This document shows, one piece after another, positions 21,968 through 30,820 of a stretch of DNA of 39,963 bases. The notes below the pieces were generated by a model that ran no database searches, was not told the DNA's origin, and was given only the letters and a program-made list of their open reading frames with translations. The stretch is from Prochlorococcus sp. AG-469-F22 (GTDB lineage: Bacteria > Cyanobacteriota > Cyanobacteriia > PCC-6307 > Cyanobiaceae), in contig QCSC01000005.1 of NCBI GenBank assembly GCA_003211655.1, positions 1 to 39,963 of the forward strand, given 5' to 3'. The position numbers were made by a program, and so were the translations under genes. How positions within the stretch are numbered: position 1 is the stretch's first letter; every line of letters starts with the position of its first letter.

Positions 21968-23196
21968 AACTTTTGATTTTTTGCAAATTTAATAAACTCA
22001 GCAACTAAAAATATTGAGCCTGTAAGCACAGGAGTACATTTTGGCCATTTTTCAAGCTCCAAAAGATAGTTAAAAGCCAGATCAACTTTTTCAAACTCAT
22101 TTATACTTAAATGATTTAGCTCGTTCATATTAGAAAGATCTTTTAATTTCCAACTTGCTTGATTAGGAACTGGGACTAAAAGTATATGATCATTTTCTTT
22201 AATAAGAACCTTTATCATTGAGGTAATATCTTTGTGTATTTGAACTCCTAAAATCCAATAAATCCCTTCATTATTATAATTCCAAGTTTCCCTTTCCTCT
22301 GAAAGGGCTTTTGCCGCAGAGAAATTATGTGCAGAATCAACAAGAATTTTTTTATTAAAACAGTTAATTATTTCTAATCTCCCGCTCCATTTTGTATTCT
22401 TAAGCCCTTCCTTAATGGAGTGTTCTTTAACCTTAAAGCCAAAATTAATTAGTTCTTCAATTACTCCAATAGCAACAGCTGCGTTTTGTTTTTGAAAATT
22501 ACCATTTAAACCAATTTCATAATCATTTGATAGTGATTCTTTCCATATGATTTTTGCATTTACTTCTAGGACTCTTGCTTTAATTATTTCCTCAACTTCA
22601 GCTTCTTGACGACAAGAAATAACAAATGCATTTTTTTCAATTACAGCTACTTTTTCCTTTGCAATTTTTTCAAGTGAGTCTCCAAGATATTCTTTATGGT
22701 CTAAACCTATATTTCCAATAGCAATTATTGGTCTTAAAGGATGGGCTGTAGTAGCGTCTAATCGTCCCCCTAAACCAGCTTCAAGAATTAATAAATCTAC
22801 TTTTTTAAAATCAAAAAAAATTAGTGCACAACAAATAATTTGTTCAAAAGGAGATAATTTATGGTTTGAAAGATTATTTTTTATTTTCTTAAATAGTCTT
22901 TCAAATTCTTCCTTATTAATCTTTTCTTTATTCACTCTAATCCTTTCACAGATATCTATAAGGTGAGGGGAAGTAGTTACCCCAATATTCCTTTTATCTG
23001 CGTAAAGAATGTTTTCTATGAAAGCGGTAATCGAACCTTTACCATTTGTTCCAACAATTTGAATAGCGGGTATATTTTTGCATGGGTCATCTAAATCTTT
23101 TAAAGCATTTTTTATCTTTAATAAACCTAATTGAATATTTTCCCTTTCTAATTTGGGCGAGAGCGAATCAAAATTCTCAATGTTTTTATAAGTCAA
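21964..23196 (-). CDS. folC: Folylpolyglutamate / dihydrofolate synthase
   Basis: 410 aa; IQIVGTNGKGSITAFIENIL, EAGLGGRLDATTA, IGLDHKEYLGDSLEKIAKEKVAVI. Confidence 0.95.
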   Translation of the reverse strand: MTYKNIENFDSLSPKLERENIQLGLLKIKNALKDLDDPCKNIPAIQIVGTNGKGSITAFIENILYADKRNIGVTTSPHLIDICERIRVNKEKINKEEFERLFKKIKNNLSNHKLSPFEQIICCALIFFDFKKVDLLILEAGLGGRLDATTAHPLRPIIAIGNIGLDHKEYLGDSLEKIAKEKVAVIEKNAFVISCRQEAEVEEIIKARVLEVNAKIIWKESLSNDYEIGLNGNFQKQNAAVAIGVIEELINFGFKVKEHSIKEGLKNTKWSGRLEIINCFNKKILVDSAHNFSAAKALSEERETWNYNNEGIYWILGVQIHKDITSMIKVLIKENDHILLVPVPNQASWKLKDLSNMNELNHLSINEFEKVDLAFNYLLELEKWPKCTPVLTGSIFLVAEFIKFAKNQKF

Positions 23197-23208
23197 AATT
23201 AATTGAAT

Positions 23209-24384
23209 TTACATCTCTTCGAAAATTAAATCTAACTTCTTTAAAAGTATATTGATCTCATTTCTCGTAATTATCAATGGCGGTACAAACCGAACCACGT
23301 TTCCTCCTGCTGGTACTAAAAGTAAACCTTTATCAAAAGCTTTTAATGTGATTGTTTTTGCATCTGTGTAGGAATCATTTATAACAAGACCTTGTATTAA
23401 TCCTAGGCCTCTTATACCACTAATTATATTAGGGAATTTTGCTGAAATTTTAGTAAAACCTTCATTTAATTGATTACCTCTTTCGAAAACGTTTTTAAGA
23501 ATTTTACGTCTTTTAATTTCTTCTAAAACTGTTATTGCAGCTCTACAAGCGAAGGGATTGCCACCAAAAGTACTTGCGTGATCTCCAGGTGTAAAAATGT
23601 TCGCTTTTTTTTGTACCAATAAAGCACCAATCGCATGCCCTCCGCCTAATCCTTTAGCTAATGTGAATCCATCAGGTTCGATTTCTAGATTCTCATATCC
23701 CCACATTTTTCCCGTTCTCCCTACTCCACTCTGAACTTCATCAAGAATTAAAAGAGAATTGTATTGATTACAAATTTCTCTTAATTCTTTAAAAAATTTT
23801 TTATCTCCAGGTATTACACCCCCCTCTCCTTGAATAGGTTCAACTAAAATTCCGGAAGCTTTTTGGTTATTTTCTTTTAATTCTTCAAATAATTTTTTTA
23901 CAGAAACAATATCGTTATATTTAAAAAACTTAAAACCTTTAACCATTGGCTCAAAACCTTTTTGGTACTTAGGCTGACCAGTAGCACTTAAAGTTGCGAG
24001 TGTTCTACCGTGAAAGCTAGATTCAGCAGCAAGAATAAAAGATTCTTTACCTTTATGTACTGTATTTCCATACTTTTTGATTAATTTAATAGCTGACTCG
24101 TTTGCCTCTGCACCACTATTGCAGAAAAAAACACTTTCAGCGCAACTCTGTTTAGTTAAATATTTGCTTAATTCTTCTTGCTCTTCAATTTTATAAAGAT
24201 TTGATATGTGCTGAACTTTTTTTAATTGTGCGGATAACTTTTTTCTTAAGATTCTATTGCTATGTCCTAGGCTACATGTTGCTATACCAGCCACAGCATC
24301 AAGATATTTCTTGCCTTTTTCATCCCATAGCCAACATCCATTACCTTTCTTGAAAGAAATATTAAATCTAGTATAAGTATTCAT
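23209..24384 (-). CDS. argD: Acetylornithine aminotransferase (PLP class III)
   Basis: Starts MNTYTRFNISFKKGNGCWLWDEKGKKYLDAVAGIA; the ORF-track N-terminus up to 24483 is translated tRNA-Leu. LILDEVQSGVGRTGKMWGYE, GDHASTFGGNPFACRAA. Confidence 0.96.
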   Translation of the reverse strand: MNTYTRFNISFKKGNGCWLWDEKGKKYLDAVAGIATCSLGHSNRILRKKLSAQLKKVQHISNLYKIEEQEELSKYLTKQSCAESVFFCNSGAEANESAIKLIKKYGNTVHKGKESFILAAESSFHGRTLATLSATGQPKYQKGFEPMVKGFKFFKYNDIVSVKKLFEELKENNQKASGILVEPIQGEGGVIPGDKKFFKELREICNQYNSLLILDEVQSGVGRTGKMWGYENLEIEPDGFTLAKGLGGGHAIGALLVQKKANIFTPGDHASTFGGNPFACRAAITVLEEIKRRKILKNVFERGNQLNEGFTKISAKFPNIISGIRGLGLIQGLVINDSYTDAKTITLKAFDKGLLLVPAGGNVVRFVPPLIITRNEINILLKKLDLIFEEM

Positions 24385-24389
24385 TAAAG

Positions 24390-24471
24390 TGGGAGCGGTC
24401 GGACTTGAACCGACATACCCGAAGGTGCCGCATTTTGAGTGCGGTGCGTCTACCAATTCCACCACGCTCCC
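24390..24471 (-). tRNA. tRNA-Leu (anticodon CAA)
   Basis: Reverse complement GGGAGCG...CCGCA-CTCAAAA-TGCGG, long variable arm, GGTTCAAGTCC T-arm, CGCTCCC acceptor. Confidence 0.94.
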
Positions 24472-24752
24472 AAGGCTCTTCACAAATAATTAACTTATTT
24501 AACTATAACAATATTTCATGCATTGACTACTTTTTCTGCTTTATGGAAAAGAGATGTTGAAAAAAATAAATATCTTTAAAAAAGATCTTAAATTAAACAC
24601 ATAAGATTAGAAATTAAGCTCAAAACATAGCCTTAGGTTACACTTTTGAAACATTACTGTCTCAGAATAGAGTTCTGAAGACTAGTTTTGATGATTAGAC
24701 TTCACAGATAGTAATATTGTGTTATATTTCTTAGTAATGTTTATAAAAAATC

Positions 24753-24872
24753 ATGTCAGGAATCAAAACAAAAAATAAAACTCAAAAATTATCATTTAAG
24801 TTAGCTCCATATTTATTTATAGCAGTAGCTATTTTCACTGCTTTCGGTACTAACGGCGGCACATGGGTATGA
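24753..24872 (+). CDS. Candidate single-TM micro-protein (39 aa)
   Basis: MSGIKTKNKTQKLSFKLAPYLFIAVAIFTAFGTNGGTWV; basic N-terminus, one TM; stop overlaps the next ORF start (ATGA). Confidence 0.6.
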   Translation: MSGIKTKNKTQKLSFKLAPYLFIAVAIFTAFGTNGGTWV

Positions 24873-24979
24873 ATGATTTAAAACTTAATGGATTAAATAA
24901 ATATTGGTCTGTTCGTTTCTTAGTATTGTCCTTTCTTTTTATTGGCTGTGTGTCACTTGTTAACGTAGCCTACGTTTAA
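24869..24979 (+). CDS. Candidate single-TM micro-protein (36 aa)
   Basis: MNDLKLNGLNKYWSVRFLVLSFLFIGCVSLVNVAYV; 4-nt ATGA overlap with the preceding micro-ORF. Confidence 0.55.
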   Translation: MNDLKLNGLNKYWSVRFLVLSFLFIGCVSLVNVAYV

Positions 24980-24987
24980 AGTCAAAA

Positions 24988-26361
24988 TCAAGCTGCTCTT
25001 ATTTCAGTTACATCTTTATTATTTAAGGTTGAGTTGTGATAGTTGGATTCACTAATGATACTCTTCGTTATTTGTCTTTTAATTTCAATACCCAATTTGG
25101 ATAATTTTTGCTCAAAATTTTCGTAACCCCTATCTAAATGTTCAAGTCCATATACATAACTAACGCTTTTAGAGGTTAAAGCAGCAATTATAAGAGCTGC
25201 TGAGGATCTCAAGTCTAAGCCAACTAATGTCATTCCTCTTAATTTTTTGACTCCATTTATGTGAGCTATATTATCTTTCAAAGTTATAGAGCTTCCCATT
25301 TGATTTAAAAGATCAACATGATTCATTCTATTTTCAAAAATTGTTTCAGTGATCTTAGAACTCCCCTTAGCAATAGTCATTAGAGCCATAAATGGAGCCT
25401 GTAAGTCGGTAGGGAATCCTGGAAATGGAGCGGTTTCAATATCTACTGCTTTAATCTTGTGACCTTTTATTGAAACCGAATTTCCTTTTATTATTATTTT
25501 ACTACCACTTTCTTCTAGCTTATTTAATACTGCCTCTAAGTGATTTGGAATTACTGGAGAAACTGTAATTGAAGATGAGGTTGCAGCAGCAGCTATTAAA
25601 AAAGTACCTGCTTCAATTCTATCTGGGATTACTTTATGAGTACAGCCATGAAGTTTTTGTACTCCATCAATAATTATTTTTTCTTTACCAGAGTCATAAA
25701 TTTTTGCTCCCATTTTATTTAACATCTGACATAAATCTTGTATTTCAGGCTCCCTTGCCGCATTTTCTATTACAGTTCTGCCTTCTGCTAAGCATGCTGC
25801 CATTATTAACGTTTCAGTAGCCCCAACACTTGGACAATTTAATTTGATATTTGCACCAAATAGTTTACTTTTTTTCTCGACTAGTTTTGCCTTTACGACA
25901 TCTCTGTCAATAATAATTTCTGCACCTAGTGCCCTTAGTCCATTTATATGCTCGTTAATAGGTCTTTCACCAATATTGCACCCACCAGGTAAAGGTATTG
26001 AAGCTTCCCCAAATCTTGTTAATAATGCTCCAATACAAAAGAAACTAGCTCTTAGTCCATTTACAAGTTCATATGGAAGTTCTTGTATGGATATATTCTT
26101 TGAATCAATGATTAATTGATGATCTTTAGTATGTAATTTAACTCCTAAATTCTTAAGTATATTTCCCATTTTTTCAATATCAGTCAGAAGAGGAACATTA
26201 TCTAATATGATTTTTTCGTCAGTTAGTAATGATGCCGCAAGTAATACTAATGCAGAATTTTTTGCACCACTTATTTTCACCTTCCCTCTTAAGGTCTTTT
26301 GGCCAATAATCTTTAAATGTTGGGATTTAAGATATGACTTATTGTTGCTTACGCAAACCAT
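24988..26361 (-). CDS. murA: UDP-N-acetylglucosamine 1-carboxyvinyltransferase
   Basis: 457 aa; LRGKVKISGAKNSALVLLAASLL, LPGGCNIGERPINEHI, GFPTDLQAPFMALM, RSSAALIIAAL. Confidence 0.97.
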   Translation of the reverse strand: MVCVSNNKSYLKSQHLKIIGQKTLRGKVKISGAKNSALVLLAASLLTDEKIILDNVPLLTDIEKMGNILKNLGVKLHTKDHQLIIDSKNISIQELPYELVNGLRASFFCIGALLTRFGEASIPLPGGCNIGERPINEHINGLRALGAEIIIDRDVVKAKLVEKKSKLFGANIKLNCPSVGATETLIMAACLAEGRTVIENAAREPEIQDLCQMLNKMGAKIYDSGKEKIIIDGVQKLHGCTHKVIPDRIEAGTFLIAAAATSSSITVSPVIPNHLEAVLNKLEESGSKIIIKGNSVSIKGHKIKAVDIETAPFPGFPTDLQAPFMALMTIAKGSSKITETIFENRMNHVDLLNQMGSSITLKDNIAHINGVKKLRGMTLVGLDLRSSAALIIAALTSKSVSYVYGLEHLDRGYENFEQKLSKLGIEIKRQITKSIISESNYHNSTLNNKDVTEIRAA

Positions 26362-26547
26362 TAAGAATTTTTTTATTGGTCTAATAATGACAAACTAAAT
26401 ATAGTAAGTCCACCCTGTGTAACGTGATGAATATTAATTAATACTAAAGGGTGTAAATTTAAATGGCTAAGAATTAAGATTTTAAAAAAATATAATTGAT
26501 CAAAATATTTAAGTTACTAAAATGTATTTAAAATAAAATTTATTTAA

Positions 26548-27414
26548 ATTACTATAGAAAAATTTTTTCCAAAAATAACTAGTAAAAGTAATGCTTTAGT
26601 TAAAAGATTTAGATCGTTTAAAAAAGGATCTAATACAAAAGATAAAGATTGTTTTTGCATTGAAGGTACTCATTTGATTGAAGAAATGCTGAAGTCTGGC
26701 AATCATCCTTCAAAAATTTTAACTACTGAAAAATGGCTTGATAAAAATGAGGATCTTTATCAGAAGATTGAACAATCATTATTAAATGTGGTATCAGAGG
26801 AAGTTTTAGCTTCAGTAGTATCTACAAAAAATCCTGATGGAGTAGCCGCCTTGGTGGAGATTTCATCAATACCTAATTTTGACTTTAATAATATTGAAGA
26901 TGACTTTATTCTTGTCCTTGATAGGATTCAAGACCCTGGGAATATGGGGAACCTTTTTAGAACAGCTTTAGCTGCTGGTGTTAACAAGATATTATTAGTA
27001 GGGGGAGCGCACCCTCTAGGGCAAAAGGTATTACGAGCATCTTGTGGATCTGTTTTTCATCTCCCATTTAAAAGATTTGATGGAGGTGAAGAAGAAATGA
27101 TTAATTCTTTATTGTCATCATTAGATCAATTTTCAAAGAACGGGTTTCAAATAATTTCTACAAGTAGCCATAATAAAAATCTTAATAAACCTCAAAAACC
27201 ATATTGGGAAATTGATTGGTCTAAACCAACTGCACTTATATTGGGTAATGAAGGTAATGGTATTCATAAAAGAATTCAAGAAGCTTTTAATGAAACAATT
27301 ACTATTCCGCATAGTGAGCTTGTAGAATCATTGAATGTGGCTTGTGTTGCAGTTCCATTATTACTTGAACGAAAAAGAGTCACATATACTTCTACTTCAA
27401 GAATACAAAAGTGA
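26548..27414 (+). CDS. SpoU-family (TrmH) RNA 2'-O-ribose methyltransferase; start codon appears non-canonical
   Basis: VLDRIQDPGNMGNLFRTALAAGV, LILGNEGNGI, IPHSELVESLNVACVAVPLLLE. Frame extends upstream of the 26674 TTG as FPKITSKSNALVKRFRSFKKGSNTKDKDCFCIEGTH, matching the usual N-terminal domain. Confidence 0.9.
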   Translation: MTIEKFFPKITSKSNALVKRFRSFKKGSNTKDKDCFCIEGTHLIEEMLKSGNHPSKILTTEKWLDKNEDLYQKIEQSLLNVVSEEVLASVVSTKNPDGVAALVEISSIPNFDFNNIEDDFILVLDRIQDPGNMGNLFRTALAAGVNKILLVGGAHPLGQKVLRASCGSVFHLPFKRFDGGEEEMINSLLSSLDQFSKNGFQIISTSSHNKNLNKPQKPYWEIDWSKPTALILGNEGNGIHKRIQEAFNETITIPHSELVESLNVACVAVPLLLERKRVTYTSTSRIQK

Positions 27415-28850
27415 CTGATCCAAATTTTGACTTTGATTTGATAGTAATTGGTGCAGGATATGGAGGATTTGATGCCGCCAAACATGCTGCAGAAAAAGGT
27501 CTAAAAGTTGCCATCATAGAGTCTGGAGATATGGGAGGTACTTGCGTAAATAAAGGATGCGTACCCTCAAAAGCTCTTTTGGCAGCAAGTGGAAAAGTTA
27601 GAGAAATAGCCAATTACGAACATTTAGCAAAGTTTGGTATTCATGCTTCCCCGGTTAGATTCGAAAGATCAAAAATTGCAGATCATGCCAACAATTTAGT
27701 ATCAAATGTTAGAGAAAATTTAACAAAAACCCTCAAAAGAAGTGGAGTTGAAATTATTTTAGGATTTGGCAGACTTGAAGGGAATCAAAAAGTAGGAGTA
27801 AGAGATAACAATGGAATTGATAGGATCTTTACCTGTAAAAATACAGTTCTAGCTACAGGTTCTTCTCCCTTTGTACCGCCTGGAATAACCTTAGATAATA
27901 GAACAGTTTTCACAAGTGATGAAGCAGTAAAACTTGAGTGGCTCCCGAGATGGATAGCCATTATTGGAAGTGGATATATAGGTTTAGAATTCGCTGATGT
28001 ATATACCGCTCTAGGCTGCGAAGTTACGATGATTGAGGCTTTGGAAAATATAATGCCAACCTTTGACCCGGATATTACAAAAATAGCTAAGAAAAATCTT
28101 ATTCAATCAAGAGATATTGATACAAAATCTAATGTATTTGCGACTAAGATCACCCCTGGATGCCCTGTAAAGATAGAACTAACAGATGCAAAATCAAAGG
28201 AAATTGTAGAAAACTTAGAAGTTGATGGCGTTCTTGTAGCTACGGGGAGGAGTCCTAATAGTAAAAATCTCAATCTTGATTCAGTTGGTATAGAAACTAT
28301 AAAAGGTTATATTCCTATTGATGATCAAATGAGAGTTTTAAATGGTGAAAAAATAATACCTAATGTTTGGGCCGTTGGCGATGTTACTGGCAAACTTATG
28401 CTTGCCCATACAGCAGCAGCTCAAGGAACAATTGCCGTTGAAAATATATGTGGTGAGAATATTGAAATTAACTATATGAGTATTCCAGCTGCAACATTCA
28501 CTCATCCTGAGATAAGTTCAGTAGGCTTATCCGAAAATGATGCTAAAGAAGTAGCTACTAAAGAGGGTTTTACTTTAGGAGTTGTGAAGAGCTATTTTAA
28601 AGCTAATTCCAAGGCATTAGCAGAATTAGAAAGCGATGGAATTCTTAAGTTACTTTTCAATAAAGACAGTGGAAAAGTATTAGGTGCCCATATCTTTGGG
28701 ATGCATGCAGCTGATTTGATTCAAGAAATTGCAAATGCAATCTCTAGAAAACAAGATGTAATGCAACTATCTACTGAAGTACATACTCACCCTACTCTTA
28801 GTGAAGTAGTTGAGGTTGCTTATAAACAGGCAGCTTCTCAAGTTAAATAA
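27411..28850 (+). CDS. lpdA: Dihydrolipoamide dehydrogenase
   Basis: 479 aa; DLIVIGAGYGGFDAAKHAAEKG, GGTCVNKGCVPSKALL, VWAVGDVTGKLMLAH, VHTHPTLSEV; GTGA overlap with the upstream stop. Confidence 0.96.
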   Translation: MTDPNFDFDLIVIGAGYGGFDAAKHAAEKGLKVAIIESGDMGGTCVNKGCVPSKALLAASGKVREIANYEHLAKFGIHASPVRFERSKIADHANNLVSNVRENLTKTLKRSGVEIILGFGRLEGNQKVGVRDNNGIDRIFTCKNTVLATGSSPFVPPGITLDNRTVFTSDEAVKLEWLPRWIAIIGSGYIGLEFADVYTALGCEVTMIEALENIMPTFDPDITKIAKKNLIQSRDIDTKSNVFATKITPGCPVKIELTDAKSKEIVENLEVDGVLVATGRSPNSKNLNLDSVGIETIKGYIPIDDQMRVLNGEKIIPNVWAVGDVTGKLMLAHTAAAQGTIAVENICGENIEINYMSIPAATFTHPEISSVGLSENDAKEVATKEGFTLGVVKSYFKANSKALAELESDGILKLLFNKDSGKVLGAHIFGMHAADLIQEIANAISRKQDVMQLSTEVHTHPTLSEVVEVAYKQAASQVK

Positions 28851-28862
28851 ATTGATTTGTTT

Positions 28863-29750
28863 ATGGAAATACGACGTAGGCCACCAAATCCAACAGTCAG
28901 GGTAGAAAACTTAGAGTATGCTGTTCCTCATAGAGAGGCAAAAGCAAGAAATATTCTTGAGGAAATTGTTTGGCACAAAGATACTGAAATCAAAAATTTT
29001 AAGAAAATAATCTCCCTTGAAGATCTAATAAAAAAACTTGATAAACTTTCTCCACCAAAAGATTTTTTTCAAAGCATATTACATTCCAAAATTAAACCGG
29101 GAGTGATTGCTGAGATTAAAAAAGCTAGCCCGAGTAAAGGTGTTATTAGAGAAGATTTTAAACCAAAAGAAATTGCTTCTTGTTATGAAAGGTCTGGTGC
29201 CTCATGTATCTCGGTATTGACTGATAAAAGGTTTTTTCAAGGAAGTTATGAAATACTTCAAGAGGTCCGAAGAGCAACTAATCTGCCTTTGCTCTGCAAA
29301 GATTTTATTATTTCTGCTTATCAAGTATATAAAGCGAGAGTATCTGGTGCTGATGCAATATTATTAATTGCTGCGATCTTAAGCGATGATGATTTATTTT
29401 ATTTGAAGAAAATTGCAGATAATTTAAAGATGAGTGTTTTAGTTGAAGTGCATGATGGTCAAGAACTTGAAAGAATATTGAGTTTGAAATCATTTAATTT
29501 AATAGGAATAAATAATAGAAACTTGAAGACTTTTAAAACTGATCTAAAAACATCAATAGGAATAATGAGTAAATATTCGGATATATTTTCAAAACATAAT
29601 ATTGTTTCTATAAGTGAATCTGGAATAAATAACTCTGATGATTTGAAAACTCTCAATTCGATTGGAATAAAGGGGGTTTTAATTGGCGAAAGGTTTATGA
29701 GGGAAAGTGATATTGAAAACTCTTTTAAGAAATTATTTAACTCAATTTAA
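28863..29750 (+). CDS. trpC: Indole-3-glycerol phosphate synthase
   Basis: [67 protein letters not shown] at 28863 preferred over TTG 28857. Confidence 0.95.
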   Translation: MEIRRRPPNPTVRVENLEYAVPHREAKARNILEEIVWHKDTEIKNFKKIISLEDLIKKLDKLSPPKDFFQSILHSKIKPGVIAEIKKASPSKGVIREDFKPKEIASCYERSGASCISVLTDKRFFQGSYEILQEVRRATNLPLLCKDFIISAYQVYKARVSGADAILLIAAILSDDDLFYLKKIADNLKMSVLVEVHDGQELERILSLKSFNLIGINNRNLKTFKTDLKTSIGIMSKYSDIFSKHNIVSISESGINNSDDLKTLNSIGIKGVLIGERFMRESDIENSFKKLFNSI

Positions 29751-29806
29751 TTAAAGCTGAATATTTATGCTATAAACTATATTGTTATGTTGTATTTTAT
29801 ATATCA

Positions 29807-30475
29807 ATGCAGGTTGTAATATTAACTGGAATTCTTGCTGGATTTATTCATGTGGTAAGTGGCGCAGATCATCTTATTGCAATGGCCCCATCATCGATTA
29901 CGAGTCCAAAAATTGCGGCGAGAAATAGTATCTCATGGGGCTTGGGGCACTCTTCAGGAGTAATCTTTTTAGCCTTTCTAGCAATTTTTATAAAAGATAT
30001 TACCCCTTTAAGTAAATTTTCCAGCTTCGCTGAATTTTTAGTTGGAATTTCTCTTCTTATTGTTGGATTCTTTGCAATAAGAAATTCTTTACATCTAAAC
30101 CTTCACTCTCACTCTCATCAACATAATGGTGTAGCTCATCATCATTTGCATTTTCATAGTGAAGACCAAAAAAAACATAATAAGCATTCTCATGCATTGA
30201 CAGGACTAGGATTACTTCATGGTTTAGCAGGGGGCTCTCATTTTCTCGCAGTTCTTCCAGCATTAGCTTTACCCCTTCCTAATGCATTTGCTTATTTAAT
30301 TTCATATTTAAGTGGTTCTTTAGTAAGTATGGTTTTGTTTACTTGCCTAATATCTGTAACAACTTTAAATGCAGGTCAAAAATTTATTAGAAGGTTAATA
30401 GCTTTTGCTGGTGGGTTATCTTTTTCTATGGGCTTGTTTTGGGTCCAAAAAAGTACTTCTCTATTTTTGACCTAG
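29807..30475 (+). CDS. Putative nickel/cobalt transporter-like membrane protein (HupE/UreH/NicO-like) with His-rich loop
   Basis: 222 aa; HVVSGADHLIAMAP, GLGHSSGVIFL, histidine-rich HSHSHQHNGVAHHHLHFHSEDQKKHNKHSH; next to Ni-SOD genes. Confidence 0.8.
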   Translation: MQVVILTGILAGFIHVVSGADHLIAMAPSSITSPKIAARNSISWGLGHSSGVIFLAFLAIFIKDITPLSKFSSFAEFLVGISLLIVGFFAIRNSLHLNLHSHSHQHNGVAHHHLHFHSEDQKKHNKHSHALTGLGLLHGLAGGSHFLAVLPALALPLPNAFAYLISYLSGSLVSMVLFTCLISVTTLNAGQKFIRRLIAFAGGLSFSMGLFWVQKSTSLFLT

Positions 30476-30816
30476 AATATTTTTTTAATTTTTGAAGTAA
30501 CTATTCCGATTACTTTTTCATTATTAATTAATCCAAATTTACTGCTGTCATCACTGAAAGCGATATTATCGCCCAAAACCTCGATACTATTTTTACTTAC
30601 ATTTTTTACTCTTTTAATTAACCTAATATTTTTAATAGGATGATAAAAAATTACAATTTGCCCAACTTTCAACAGTGATTTGTTTTTTATATATTTTTTA
30701 AAAAAAACAATGTCACCTTCTTTTAAAGTTGGCAACATGGATTGGCCGTTAACGGTTGCTATTTTTCTTAGTCCAAAAAAAAATGCAATTAAATCGTAAA
30801 AACTTTTAAAAATAAT
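30472..30816 (-). CDS. sodX: SodX-like S26 signal peptidase (Ni-SOD maturation); start codon appears non-canonical
   Basis: S26 motif GQSMLPTLKEGD (catalytic Ser) and IRLIKRV (Lys). The track start at 30738 excludes the catalytic Ser; the frame is open upstream: IIFKSFYDLIAFFFGLRKIATVNGQSM. Confidence 0.8.
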   Translation of the reverse strand: MIFKSFYDLIAFFFGLRKIATVNGQSMLPTLKEGDIVFFKKYIKNKSLLKVGQIVIFYHPIKNIRLIKRVKNVSKNSIEVLGDNIAFSDDSSKFGLINNEKVIGIVTSKIKKIF

Positions 30817-30820
30817 TAAA

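Noticed and set aside
30095-30190. His-codon-rich CATCA/TCATC stretch considered as a tandem repeat
   Set aside because: Explained by the histidine-rich loop of the metal transporter; no regular repeat unit.
30057-30263. 68-aa minus ORF opposite the His-rich transporter loop
   Set aside because: Low-complexity antisense translation of the histidine-rich region.
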